Of a DNA stretch of 64,000 nucleotides, positions 1 through 11,951 are shown in pieces. Below the pieces are notes generated by a model, which was not told the origin of the DNA, did no database searches, and saw only the letters and a program-made list of their open reading frames with translations. The stretch is taken from NCBI GenBank assembly GCA_027579435.1, contig JANBPK010000860.1:62001-126000 (forward strand), read 5' to 3'. The translations under genes were made by a program, and so were the position numbers. This stretch comes from Candolleomyces eurysporus. Taxonomy: Eukaryota; Basidiomycota; Agaricomycetes; Agaricales; Psathyrellaceae. The first letter of the stretch is position 1; each line of letters starts with the position of its first letter.

Positions 1-3000
1 GTTCACGGACGACCCGGATAGTCTGCCTCAGCCTACGATTATTAGGGATCCGTATGCGGACAGTACCACGCTTTCGGCATTGGAAAGGTCGAGGTCGGCG
101 TCGAGGAGTCAACTGGATCTTGCTGCTAGCGGTGGTGTGACTGCTGCAGGTCGGATTGAGGCTCAGCCGTCCGTTGGTACGACTATCACCAATACGGACG
201 ATGGGAGTGCAGGATATGGTGGACAGTTCTTCTCCGGACCGATGGTGGAGAGCATGGGGGGGATCTGAGGAGGATCTCGGTCGTGTCGACGAGCACCCAG
301 ATTTCGCGGCTGCGGTGGAGGAGAACACTGGGTTGGCCGCTTCTGCCCCGCCTTCTGCCCCGCCTTCTGCTGTTAGTGAAGGACAGGGGTACGGCTTCTC
401 GAAGAAAGCAGCAGAGGCCGAACGTGCAAGGGAGAGAGAAAGGGAGGAGGAGAGGGAGAGCTCGTTACCCGCATATGAAGCTATGGCCACTCATAATGTT
501 TGGGCTGCTCCTGCTACGACGGCGGGTAGTAGTTCTGCTCCTATGTTAGCCTCTCGGTACGTTATCCCGCTTTTCTTTTTATCATTCATTACGCCTGAGG
601 TGCTAATCTGTTGTTGTCTAGAGCGCCACCTTCGGAAGACCCGTTCTCGGATCCTCCCACCTCTCGTGCCCCTCCAATGCCTCAGTATGTCATGTTGGCT
701 TTATCAAAGAACGCGTCGTACTGACAACTCTGATTTCCTGTTGCTCTAGACCTCAACCTGCGCCTGCTCCCGCTCCTGCACCTGTCCCCCAGGTGATGCC
801 CGTTGAGAGGCATGATAGCTTCCCTGCGGTCTTGCCGCTCCCGCCGTTCCATACTCTGCCAGCTCCGCAGTACGTGTTTACTTTGCTTTCATTTCCGTTG
901 ATACGGAGCAATAGGGCATGAAGGCTGATGATTGCTTGTCATTTAGACCCCTGCACCAGGCACCGTCTAATTCGGAGTATGGGAGGGAGAGGGGGTATGA
1001 CGTCGAGTATGTATTCACTCGTTTTCTCTTCGTACGAGGATAGGTGTGATCTAACTTTACAATCCAGCAGTGAGGCGAGACCACTCTTGGGCAACGGTAC
1101 AGCTCGTCAATATGGCAGCGGCGGCCTCCAAACGCAGAACAGCAACAGCAACAACGGGAGTTCGTCTGGATTCGATGCTTGGGTTCCTCAAGCTACAGTC
1201 GGCTCAGCAGCTGCTGTTGGAGCTGCCGCCGGTGCGGCTGCGTATGGACGAAGCCCGACGACTGAGAACGGATCACCTACTGTGTACAGATCCTCCAGGG
1301 GTATCGGAGCCTTGCTTCCGCCACCACGTCTGCATGAACTTGGGTGGTTGGAGTACCATTTACCGGACGGGAGCTTTTACTATGTGCACCCTACAAAGAA
1401 GATTACGACTGATGTGAACTTGAGGGATGAGAAGGTGTTGAGTGAGGTTACTGTTTATTTGGAGGATGGGTGAGTATGCCTTCTCTGCGCTAATGGCTGA
1501 AGCTGATAATGTGATTACGCAGAGACCTGAACTCCACGAATTACGATGCGTTCTTCAACCAAGATTCCAGCATCCAGCCCGTCGTCCAAGGACACAGAGC
1601 ATCGAGTACCGCTAAGGGAGTTCCTCCACCAAGCGTCGAAATCTGGCTTCGGGATATGAGTACTCCCAAGACACGTAGGAAGAGAGGCGCCCCGGCTTTC
1701 GTCCCGCTCAAGTGTTTTGTGGACCATCATTCTAGGTCGGTGATCGTCGATCCCACTGGACCCCAAGGTCAAGGCAAGGGCAAGGGCAAGCTGGTTAAGA
1801 GTTTGACTTCGAGTTCGAAGAAGAAGGGTCCAGAGGAAGACCAACTTGACATGGAGTATAGGTATTGGTCATTTATGGAGGCTCATCCTTCACATACGAT
1901 CCTGCCGCTCAAGGCGAAGAGCGAGGCGAACGATGTGTTGACGTGGGCGTGGACTGGTCTGTGTGCCTTTCGCTATTCCTTGGTTCGTTGGTGGTACTAA
2001 TGAATTGTTCTTATCAGATCGTCTTCTTCCTTCTCATCAAGCGATCCCTGCTCCATTTACCCATGACGAGTGTCAAGAGCTCAGGACGTTGCTAGCTTCG
2101 TTTAACAACGGTACGTGTTTCTATTCACTCAAATAAGTGTATGAATTGTGTCTGATTGGGCGATTGCGGAGCAGATAGCCACGATGATGATCATGGTATC
2201 CAGACGAGAGTCGTCGCAAGGATTTTATTGCGAGTTGGTCCGTCTTTTTCATCTTTTCCTCACTCTCTCCTTCCATTTCTCATGTAACTGACCTCTCGTC
2301 CTTTTACGTACATGCAGCACTCTGGCGCCAAACATATTTCCGCCCCCACAAACCCCTTCCAAAAGACGTCAAGAGCAACCAATTCCACGTCCCAGGCACC
2401 GCTCCTCGGCGTTCGTTCACTCGGGCGATCTTGGACCTCTGCATCGGGTGCATCTGCCTTGGAATCCCGTACCTTTTCCTTGAACGAGCCAGGTCGTTTG
2501 GGGCTGGTGGTGGACGGATTATCGATGACGAGAGCACTGGTGGTGGACTGTTGAGGACTGGAGTTGGGTCGTCGGCTGGGCCGGTGTTCGTGGTTGGGGC
2601 TTGTGCTTGTCTTGTAGTACGTTATCCATCTTTTTCCTCAAATCGTACGTCTGAACTGATTGATTGACCGCTTGTATTGTTTTTCTTCTCAAGGCTGCGA
2701 TTGTGCTCAGCGCATCCGTGACGTTCCTCTCCCTCCCTGGGTTGGACGGTTTCACGCGTATCGCGGGATTGGGAGCTGTGTTGTTCGCCTGCTTGTCGAT
2801 GGCGGCGACCTTGGTTGCATTCTTTAGAGTCAAGTACGATATGGATCAGGCCACTGCCGCTACCGCAGGCCCACTGGGTGCAGGGACAGCTGTGGGGCTT
2901 GAAGGATTGGTTAGCATTTCGGTTAGTTTCTTCCCCTTCCTTTTCTCTCCCACTCTCTCAATCGTGATGGTGGCTAATGGAAACCCTTCTCAGAAACGAG

Positions 3001-3335
3001 CTGTGATACTCTCTCTCCCACTCGTCTTCCTCGCCTACTCAGTCATCGCATTCATCGTCGGGATCACCCTCTACTCGTTCAGAGGCGGCTCGCTCAATGA
3101 TCTCAGTAACGCCTGGGCCTCGTTGTGGGTTCCCTCTGACTCACCTGCAGCTCCTTCCGCAGCTTTCACTGCTCCTTCCTCCTCGTCGGGCGAAGAGATG
3201 AATGTGTATACTACTCTTCCTCCTGGAGTTGCGCCGGAGAGGACGACGGGAGAGTATGCGAGGTGGAGCTTTGTCGGTCTCGTTGGTGTTGCGGCGGGTG
3301 TGGTCGCGGTTGCTTGGGTTGTTGCGAGGCGGTGA
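1..3335 (+). CDS. WW-like domain, multi-pass membrane protein (5' truncated by window edge)
   Basis: The open frame runs in from base 1 and ends at the TGA at 3333-3335. At least twelve exons can be joined through GT-AG introns, with donors near 557, 690, 871, 1009, 1471, 1959, 2111, 2237, 2615 and 2921. The order is: a Ser/Gln-rich N-terminal part; a Pro/Ala-rich linker; a WW-like segment at 1306-1410 (Pro-rich lead, GWLEYH, then YYVHP); a conserved-looking soluble part; and about four hydrophobic membrane segments between 2420 and 3330, ending in VVARR. The role is unknown; a membrane-anchored adaptor is inference. The frame breaks in a run of seven Gs at 256-262; six Gs would join the frames before and after. 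The architecture resembles uncharacterised WW-domain membrane proteins of basidiomycetes. Confidence 0.75.
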
Positions 3336-4385
3336 GGTCTCCGTCGTCGTCATCGTCGAACCTTCAAGTCATTCCAGGAATGAAGGATGTTACGGTTATG
3401 GTCTTTCTTTCTCTCTTTCTTTCTTGTTTCTGTACTGTGTAGAATATTTCTGTGTTTGTGTATTCTTTCTGATTCGATTGAACTCTGTATAGTCATAGAT
3501 CTCAGCGTCGCGGTTCGATATTGTCATGTTAGCGAGAGATGGATTGGATGGATCAACTACTTGGCTGCTTGTATATGCATATGCCCCCCCTCTTATCATC
3601 ATGTAGATTGTATTTATATCATTGAATATGCAATGTTTTTTAGAGATACGGGGATAGTGCCACTTGAACTGACCGCGGTGAGTATAACTCGAGCTACCAC
3701 GTGTGTCACCCTTCGACGATGCCGTCAATTTCAGGAATGTGGCTTGAGGGGAAGGCAGAAGGAGAAAATCGAGTTACCTTGTTGCGACAGAGGAGGAATA
3801 ACCATGGAACTGTGCCATAGATCTGATATTTGGGCGAAAGGTATGATCCGCGCGGACACGTGCCACCGTCGCGTCCGACGCGTGCAGAGAAAACAGATCA
3901 AACAACATGCCACTGAATAACTAGTCATTCACGGCGTATCCTAGGTCCCTACGCTGACGACTTGATAGTCTTGCTTGAGGTCGCTCACAGTGGCTCTGAG
4001 CCGCAGCCAGCATTGTATGATGAGTGCTATGATAGATCTGCTATGGGATTACAAATAATATCGATATTGGAATGGATCGATCGTTCTTCGGGTACGAATG
4101 GGGTGCAGTTTGTAGTGGTACAGGTTGGTGGATGATATGTATAATGATGATGTTACAGAGTGGAGTGGACAGCGACTGGGAATGTGATAGCAAAGACAGA
4201 GCATATGAAAAAGAGAAAGCGAGTGGGCAGAAGTCACGGCTTGCACATCGGTGGACGAAGTTGAGTAGGTTAGCGGTTGGGGCAAGGAGGATGATGGTCG
4301 CAACTTGGTAAACCATGAGGCTCTGTACAAGTAGGGAAGTCAGGCATATCTGCCCCGAAGGTGAGTACTGGGTTCTCCTAAGCTG
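3336..4385. other. Intergenic, no gene seen
   Basis: This is the 3' flank of the WW-like gene. Only short overlapping frames without splice logic are present. There is a CACGTG-type palindrome near 3856 in a GC-rich stretch. I see no coding sequence. Confidence 0.5.
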
Positions 4386-4799
4386 TTAAGAGGAAAGCAC
4401 GACACACGCACTCCAACCGTTGCAACACCTGGTCGTCTGAAGACGCTTGCGATCCTTTGCCCAACCCGCAAGTATGTTGGCCGCTGAGGTAAACCTATAC
4501 CTCTCCAGCGCCTCCCTGTGGCCCTTCATCTTTACGTGCTTCGTCCAGTTGGAGGAGTAGTATCCGTTGGATTTTTTCAGCGATTTGGCTCGACCATCCA
4601 GTTGTATTTCCTGCTCGCATGCGAGACAGTATACCTTGATTCCGCTAATAATCCTGCACTCGGGAAAACTCTCGAGATAGGCCTTTCGTTTGGCTGCCGT
4701 CCGGTACCTGCCCCGCTTTTTGCCTTCACCGCAACTGGGATGAGGGGCGAGAGGTGGGTGTGGGCGAGAGCTAGAGCGGAGGTTGATTTTGAGAGTCAT
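4386..4799 (-). CDS. Small single zinc-finger-like protein, copy A
   Basis: A single-exon frame of 137 aa with an ATG at 4797-4799. The middle carries one unusual finger: C-LA-C, 26 residues including a basic SLKKSNGYY stretch, then NWTKH-x5-H (C-x2-C-x26-H-x5-H). The N-terminus is basic and Pro-rich. A second protein at 9384-9917 on the same strand shares the pattern PEC-x-I, C-x2-C, KxLKK, YY, NW-x-KH-x5-H, which shows that both are real genes. DNA binding is a guess from the Cys/His spacing, which fits neither classical C2H2 nor a clear BED finger. No intron or other domain was found. Confidence 0.6.
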   Translation of the reverse strand: MTLKINLRSSSRPHPPLAPHPSCGEGKKRGRYRTAAKRKAYLESFPECRIISGIKVYCLACEQEIQLDGRAKSLKKSNGYYSSNWTKHVKMKGHREALERYRFTSAANILAGWAKDRKRLQTTRCCNGWSACVVLSS

Positions 4800-6486
4800 G
4801 ATAGCTGAGAGGAAGAGAAAAATGAGAGAGTGGCAGATGCTGTGATGAGGTGCTGGTCGCAGGCGATTGCTCTGACCTGCGCAAGAGCCACTCCTCCTGA
4901 GAACTTAAAACCCCATCATTAGCGCCGACTGTAAATTCGACCCCTAAAAAGCGGAGTGATGCGCTCCAGAGAGATGGGAACGTAGCTCGGGATCTGAAGT
5001 GCTTTACAGCACCTAGTCATTATTAATTGGGGACATGCAGCAGGCAAAGGTTCTGAGCATAGTCGTTGTGTTGATCACGCCGGAGGGCAGGCGCCGGAAT
5101 CTCGGGGCTGCATCCAGATTTGGGCAATAATGTTTGCCGAACTGTCAGTGTGATGGATGGCGGAGTTCCACTGGCACGACTCGGCGCCTGCACCAGGAGC
5201 AAACTACGGCCAAACACTAAATCGCGGACCTTCGAGAAAGTGCAAGAATGGGCAGAAAATTTCTCCTGGCCCAATTTTGTGAGCGGAGGCGTTGGGACCT
5301 TCGCAATGATATCACTGAAAACAGCACGTTCGCCTGCAGGTCGAGCCGCTGGTTCAATCAGTGTCCGAAAAAACCTGGTTTAAAGCTGATTTGAGTTGCC
5401 TCAGAGACGAGACGATAAAGGTACCGCATGCTTCATATGTAACGGGGTGGTAAATTTCTAGGCCAAGCATCAAAATGTCGATCAGTTGTTTCGGTCGGCC
5501 TGCGGATGATCCTTGTCCGACTCGCTCAAGACCCACCTTCCTTGATTTCTGGAAAATCAGATTGAAGATAAGGGGTCTTGTGGTAGGGCAATTAGAAAAT
5601 TCCAAATGGGTATGATCCAACCGAAAGGTTCATGCGGCAACCGCGTGAACAACGATTCACAATTCGTCTTAATGCGTACGCCCTCTGTCCTTGTCGGATT
5701 TTCGATGACTCGAATGGGAGCTGACATACCGCCATCGTCCTCGCTGTACGAGACAGTCGATTTGCTTATCCCTTCCACTACTTATAATTGGAAAAACATC
5801 GTGGAGAGAACAGGAGAAGAGGCCCAGCCCCACCCCAAATAAATGACAGAGTCGGGCTGAAACCCTCGATCTTGTCGAACTCATTGTAGATCTAGGGTTG
5901 AAGGCGTATCGGAGAAATGAGAACAATTGTTCTTTCTCTTTGTGGTCGGTATGGGAAGGTTCCTGGTCTAGCGCCTCGAGGTTGACAATCGGACGGCTGA
6001 TGGCCTATGTAATGACATGATGGAACAGAGAAATTTTGTGCGTTATGAAAGTAAGGATCGCAATCTATCCATGTAGAATTCTGTTGACATGGTCCCTAGA
6101 AGCTTGAGGAGTCAAAAACTGGGGTACGGAATATTGAAACGGGAACCATCGGGCACATGAGAAAAGAATCATGACACAAACGGGTACAACGAGCTGTATA
6201 GATTCCCGGCGCATCGAGCTTGTATCGCTTTTCCCAGATTGATCTCCTCATTTCACTCGATATTACAAGAAAAGGATGTTAAATATTATAGAGAAAGATT
6301 AGTACACCTTAGAGTACAAGTAACAAAAGGATGGTGTCACAATAGGGTAAACCAAAATATGGAAGAAATGGCGAATCCGCCAGCACCTGATCGCTCCTCC
6401 TAGGTGTCGCGTTTCATTGTTCGTCTTTCAGATATCCTCCATCCCATGCAATTAAAGCTCAAGCTTGGAGGTATAAATACCACTGG
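4800..6486. other. Intergenic, no gene seen
   Basis: Several frames of 60-90 codons lie on both strands (for example 5606-5842 and 5354-5620). None shows a domain, signal peptide or convincing splice partner. I treat this as non-coding or decayed. Confidence 0.4.
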
Positions 6487-7563
6487 TTAGAACTCAGGAG
6501 CAGCTGCTACACGCCGCCATCCAGTGGTTGTGGGGGGAGCGGAGACTGATGCGGACCCCTCAGCTTTTCTAGTGGCAACGGTCTGGCTGAAGGCTTCTGC
6601 AGCCTTATTACTCGGCTTTGGGACGCGCGCACTCTTCCGCAACACGATCGTAGGTCTCTCTGGATGCACACCTCCGAACCCAGATTCAATCTTTCTTGTT
6701 TTGGGATCCTTCATGGGCTCACCGGTGAGTTTGTTGGCTGATTCTGTGAGGGCCTCGGCGTGGATCCTGGTTCTGAGCGACTCGAGGCGCTTTGCATTCG
6801 GTCGCTGGACTGGGTTCAGATTTTGTTTCCAGCTCAAATAAGGTATGACTCTCACCTGCTTCACCTTTGCGTTGGCGGTTTTTCCCTTTGAGTTACCACC
6901 CTGGTTTATGGCATTCCTCCCCGCATTCTTCATTCTACTCTCTTCCTCGGGAGGTGATCCCAAAATGAATCTGACCGTGCTCACGAGTGGGTGGTCAAGG
7001 TTCTCCCCACGCTTAGTCTCTTTCACAACCCCTGNTTTTTTTGACAACTTTCTCAACCTCCTCGACAATCCCAGTCTCTTCAGGAGTCTCCACCTTTTTA
7101 AGAATTCCAAATTCTTCGACTTTCTCAATCACCTGAACACTCCTTGCTCCGCCCTTTGACCCTTCGCGGCTACCAGCGCCAACAAACCCTTCAACAACGT
7201 CGCTTCCATCAGGGCGTCCAATGAAGTTGAGGATCGCATGTGCGCGTTCCTCTTCGAATTTCGCATATGTATGAAGTTCGATGAAAGTGTCAAGTTTCTT
7301 TGCTTTGAAGCGAGGCGGCATGACCGAGAGACCATCCGTAATCTTGACACGCTTCCTTGGCGGTTCGTCCAGAGTGTCTCGGGCAACAGGACTCTCGTTC
7401 ATACCGAGTATCTGGAGAGCCGTTAGTGAATGTGCTACGTCAAATCTCTGATCTCAATTCATCTTGCCTTCAATACCTCTTCTTCCTCGTGACCAAACGA
7501 CGGAGACCAGCCATCAACTTCCACAAGTGTAGCGAAGGCACCCGGAGGAGCAGACTGTGGCAT
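6487..7563 (-). CDS. Hypothetical basic protein, frame broken at an N
   Basis: The predicted start is ATG at 7561-7563 (exon 1, 7477-7563). It is spliced through a 65-nt GT-AG intron to an exon starting at 7411, which keeps the frame across E-E-E / I-L-G. The frame runs to 7035, where an N sits beside a T run. The second half then continues in another frame and stops at 6487-6489. Both halves have the same basic, Lys/Arg/Pro-rich, low-hydrophobicity character and probably make one protein of about 335 residues. No catalytic domain or membrane segment is visible. It is divergent from the small gene at 7844 with about 280 bp between the starts. The break is most simply a homopolymer error. Confidence 0.5.
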
Positions 7564-7843
7564 TGTGAATCTCTACGACGCGACAGAACTTCGATGCTCT
7601 GGACTCACCATGTTTGCTGGAGCCATACCAAATGCGCGAGATTGCAAGATGATTGAGCGAATAGCTGATTCAGACGTCTTCGAGTAAGGGCAGACTACAG
7701 CAAAGAGAGAGGAATCCAATTTGTGGTAGGAAGGTAAGAGAAGTGAGTGATAAACAGCAGCGCGAAGACTTTAACATGTGTTTGTTCTTTGTCCAAAACA
7801 TTGTGGTCGCGAAGGGAGTACGAAGGCCCATATTTGGGCCTCA

Positions 7844-8166
7844 ATGTCGAGTGGCCCAATCACGCTTTTTGTCTTGCCATTGTCATCAACCGTCAACTCG
7901 ACTTTCGCATTGACCATCGCCACGCTCGCTCAGATTCCTCTCTCTCGGTCGTTTCGTCTATTAGGATCAAGACCCTTCCAGTTCAAGCTTGATCTCATGG
8001 ATGACTTTGATTATAGTTGTCCCATTTTGGAGCGCGGTGAACGGGCCATACGTTGGGTGCTATCTCAATCAGGTTAGCATGTTTATTCTATTTCGCAAAG
8101 CTTTTGAACATTGTTGACGTGATTGTAGATATAGAGGACTCTTTCGAACTGGCCTGTGGAGTCTAA
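7844..8166 (+). CDS. Small hypothetical protein, two exons
   Basis: The proposed CDS joins 7844..8072 and 8129..8166, giving 88 aa. The splice is supported because the short downstream exon continues the acidic frame (SQS / DIEDSFELACGV) to a stop, across a 56-nt intron with GTTAGC donor and TGTAG acceptor. The N-terminal third is hydrophobic (ITLFVLPLS... FALTIATLA) and could be a signal or anchor. The C-terminal half is soluble and acidic. I recognise no family. The frame is open upstream of the ATG to about 7778, so the start could lie farther 5'. Confidence 0.4.
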
Positions 8167-8369
8167 CCCCTCTTCGAACAGGGATCGGCCTGGATCGCGA
8201 AGGCTCCAAGCTCTAGTCGGGATCAGGCCGACTCAATCGTATGTTAGGAGAAGCCGTCGCAGGCATAAAGCGTCGATGCGGAGAGAGCAAATGGCAGCTC
8301 AGCAAAGCCTTCGCCCTCTCTACTCTGATTATCGCTCTCAAAAACCTTAATTCTCAGCCCATCACCAAC

Positions 8370-9058
8370 ATGCGTTCAATCTCAAAGGCCGTCTTGTCGT
8401 TCGCTGCAGTGCTTCCTGGCATCGTCTCAGCTGCTCTGATACCGAACGCCGATACTCCAGTCTTCTATCTCGTCGGTGCCGACCCAGTTGGCGACACGTT
8501 CAAGGTGAGCAGTAATCTTATCTTATCTCACGATCATGGTGTTCAATATTCACTCGCGTAGCCTCTCCGCCTTACAGGGCAGCACTTGACTGCCACACTC
8601 ACGGGAGAAGGTCCCATCGCAATGATCTACATCATCAATGGCACTTTCGTCGCGGAGGACCCTGTCAAGGGATCTACTTCTCCCTTCCTCTACCACCCTT
8701 ACGTCGACTTCTCGATTCCTGGAAGTTCGGACTGTGGCACTTCCGGACCTTTGAAGTTCATTCAAGACCCCAACCGCAATTCGGTAGCGAGCAACCCCTG
8801 CGCGGCTTTCAGCAACTTCTTCTTGTTCTCCGACAGGATGGACAACCAGCTTGGTGCCAAGTTAGTTCTTAACAGCAACTTGACGAGCTTCTACGCTTGT
8901 GGAAACGCTAGAGACGTGAGTTTCAGTGGATTTATTCAAGATCGATGACTGACGCAAGATTGTTGATTGTCCTTCAGATCGTCTACAAGGTCAACGTCAC
9001 GGATGAACCCGTCGATTGCTTCACCCCTGTTCAGCTCTACACCCTCCCAGTCGTCTAA
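8370..9058 (+). CDS. Small secreted protein, copy A of a tandem pair
   Basis: CDS join(8370..8504, 8562..8915, 8978..9058), 189 aa, all introns in phase 0. The first ~22 residues form a signal peptide (basic start, hydrophobic core, cleavage near ...VSAA). The mature part begins with xPxADTPxFYLV, then LTGxGPI, a central Cys (SSDCGT), LGAKLxLN, FYACG and a C-terminal VYKV...LYTLPVV. A paralogue at 11952-12640 has the same exon number, the same intron phases, a last exon of identical length and matching Cys positions. Likely extracellular or wall-associated. Four mature Cys suggest disulfides. No enzyme motif seen. The family looks like lineage-specific small secreted proteins. Confidence 0.8.
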
Positions 9059-9383
9059 GGACAGCAAACCCTCTTTCTTAAAGCATACCTGGATATATAC
9101 CGCTCGTATACACATTTATTCATACACTGTTTTACATACATGCCATATGTGCGAAATTGCTTGAAAATACCGATATTGCGAGTGAAATGCAGTTAAACGA
9201 AAAAGAAGGGGTCGAATAAGTTAGATTAAAGGAGAAAGTGGCGAGTCTCTATAGCGACATCCGCCCAAATCTTAGGGTGTTATCGCTCGCAGCAGCAGTT
9301 GAAGGAAATAAGCGTGGAGTAACCATCGAAATGAGGGTGTTGGCAGCGTCCAAGCTGGCTGAATCATGCGTAGTTGGCGGAGC

Positions 9384-9917
9384 CTAAGTCGAACCAACGG
9401 CCATCAGAGGCACGTTCATCACAGAGAAATATGAGCCACTCACCGATTGGCAGCGAGATTCTGAGCGATCGGAGACTGGAGTCTCTGCCCTCGCATCCTG
9501 TGGCTCCCTCTTCAAGTTGTCCATGGATCGTTGTTTTCGATTCCATGCTCGAAGGGCCTTGGAGTGGCTAATCTGGCGAATATGTTTCTCCCAGTTGTAC
9601 GTGTAGTACCCTCCCTTCTTCAGTGCCTTCTCTCGAACGTCTAGCGCGATGGAGATGCCGCAGCAAAGACAGTTCACCATGAGACCGTCCACGATTTCGC
9701 ATTCTGGGTAGGCGCTCAGTTTATCTATTCTTGCCTGGGTTTTGGAATACGGCCCTCGGTGCAAGCCCAAGTGAGAGTCGGGAATAGCTGAGTGCTGTTG
9801 AGGCATGGTGACAATGGCGTTGGAGGATGAATAGAAGCTGGTACCAATAGGTAGTCGTGACCTTGAAGGTGGGAGGAGACCAGTGCGATGAGCTGAAGGA
9901 AACATCTGCCTCGGCAT
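9384..9917 (-). CDS. Small single zinc-finger-like protein, copy B
   Basis: A single frame of 177 aa starting at ATG 9915-9917. It carries the same finger as copy A: C-LC-C, 25 residues with KALKKGGYY, then NWEKH-x5-H. It is preceded by the shared PEC-x-I motif and followed by a Lys/Arg-rich stretch and an Arg/Ser-rich tail. The N-terminal half differs from copy A and is Pro/Ser-rich. It lies 325 bp downstream of secreted gene A, convergent with it. The shared finger and shared strand support a common origin with 4386-4799. Function unknown. Confidence 0.6.
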   Translation of the reverse strand: MPRQMFPSAHRTGLLPPSRSRLPIGTSFYSSSNAIVTMPQQHSAIPDSHLGLHRGPYSKTQARIDKLSAYPECEIVDGLMVNCLCCGISIALDVREKALKKGGYYTYNWEKHIRQISHSKALRAWNRKQRSMDNLKREPQDARAETPVSDRSESRCQSVSGSYFSVMNVPLMAVGST

Positions 9918-11951
9918 TTAAAGGCTATATTTTAGCGCCCAAACTGTGCCCTAAAACGGCGCCAATTGCAAGAAGGGCTAGGGGTAAAGGTGAGTCACTA
10001 CAGCAGCACGTCATGCCTCACGAATTCAACGTGAAGGACGATCCTTCCTATCCCAGCTGTGGACTGTAACTTCTTTCTTGCCCAGGCAGGCTGCGAGGCT
10101 CTGTTTCACCCCTGCACTGCGCCGACTGTTGATAACGCTTCCTCTAATGAGCTCGGATCAGTGGAGTATGGCGTTTAGAACATTGTTCTAGAAGGAGTAC
10201 GCAGTTGCCACCCCACCACCGACGCCACATTTTCCTTCCCAGAGTTTAGGCAGACGAGACAGTGTTCTTCGCCTGCTGCCGGAAAACGAAGGTGTTACCA
10301 TGGCTAGCGATGTCGAAATACATCCAAGGAAATAGGAGAGGCCTGATGCAGTAGACATTAAACCGTGTTACGAGCTGCGCTCTGAGCCACTCGAGCCTCA
10401 GACACAGGCGAGGGATTCTCCGCGCTGTGATAGTTGGACAGCCACAACACGTTGGAGGGTCGTGTAAATCCCCGAGTCATCGCACAAGGGTATTTGTGCT
10501 TTGTTAATCATTCCTTTACACCTTCCTGAGCCAGGCACCGGCAGGCCAAAATTTGGCCCCACGGCCATATCGAATTCGACTCCCTTGAGTATGTAGCTCA
10601 GAGGTATTTGCGCGAGATGGCAAAGATAAGGGTTAGATCCAGCGATAAACGCCTGATCAACATAAGGAGTTGACTCGTCGAGGTGTATGCATAACATGAC
10701 CCCGTGATGAGGGAAATGAACGCTTCTATGTGGTTTTGATTCATCACATACTCCGACGAGTGGCTGCGTTAATGTTAAACGAGTAATGTTAAACGAGTAT
10801 TGAAGCAAGCGACGCTTCCGGAAGCGGTCAAACCAGTTTTGAGTGCGACAAAGAGGGTAAATTCGCCAAAGCCATGCCAGAGATTGCGGCCGAGGGCTGT
10901 GGGCTGCCATTAGACTTTGTCGTTTCCCAACTCGAGATGGAAACGTAGTCTGGTTTGCGGTGTATACCAAACGAGGGATCGCTGAGTCAGGAAGGACCAA
11001 ACACCTGTGCCTTCTTCCCCAAATTTACACGGGCGCTTGAGCAGGTGTGCATGTAAGATGCACTAACCCCGCGCTTCGCGAGCAGTCCTATGAAGCAACG
11101 ATGCCACAGGTCCTTGAAAGAAGCACTAGACACACGAGTTAGGGGCAGTGTTTCGTAGTACACCCGATTCAACAGACCATCTGTGGGGAGGCATAGCTAA
11201 GAGCTGTGTATGAACGAAGAGGGGCAAGGAGTAGTGAAACACCTATCCTGGATGCTTCATGAGAGCCTCATTCAAGCAACCAGGTAAGACGCGAACGGGC
11301 TACGCTTCTCTACGACTCTCGGGCATCTCTGGAAAAAGAAGTAATGGCCGGCCCAGCAAATCCACCGCATAGACGACAAGACCAGCTCAGTCCGAGTACT
11401 GGATCAGTTGACTCGGTAAGCGGTTTGAAAATTCAACAATGTATCTCACTGAGAGGATAAGACCTCTAGATTGTCTGAAATGGGATACTCGAGATGTTGA
11501 GGATCAACCATCACTGGTACGGGGCCGGCGATTTCGAATTGCTTGTGCTTGTTTGTGCGTGCTTCAGTTTCACCCCAATCCAAGCCTCTGGCACAGCCAC
11601 CCTCATTGTTCCTCCATTTCGTCGATTCAAGTCACTTTCAACCACGACTCAACACGACGACGTTCATCTTAATGGTTGTAATTACATCCTTCTTGAATTT
11701 AAAGGCTTCCTTGGACAACAGACCTCTTAACGGCATCTGAAATGCAACATCAGAGTGACTTGAACAGTCGTCGGTCGGAACTTTCTGATACTCGCTGGTA
11801 AAGATCGTTCTAGCCCGAAATCTTGAACGTCGTCTCGCTCATTAATGCCGGTACCTGGGAGATGAATACCAGCCACACAAAACAATTCATCCCGGGGTGA
11901 CTGCAGCTCCCCACCCACAACAGCCTCTCTCCCCAACGCTCATCATTCGGA
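9918..11951. other. Intergenic; one long non-ATG frame, a 14-bp tandem repeat
   Basis: A 200-codon frame on the minus strand (10398-11000) opens with TTG and shows no motif; I do not call it. A short tandem repeat of about 14 bp (TAATGTTAAACGAG, two copies) lies near 10769-10797. The last 150 bp upstream of 11952 should hold the promoter of secreted gene B. Confidence 0.35.

Noticed and set aside
10398..11000. 200-codon frame on the minus strand
   Set aside because: It opens with TTG and shows no domain, signal peptide or splice partner.
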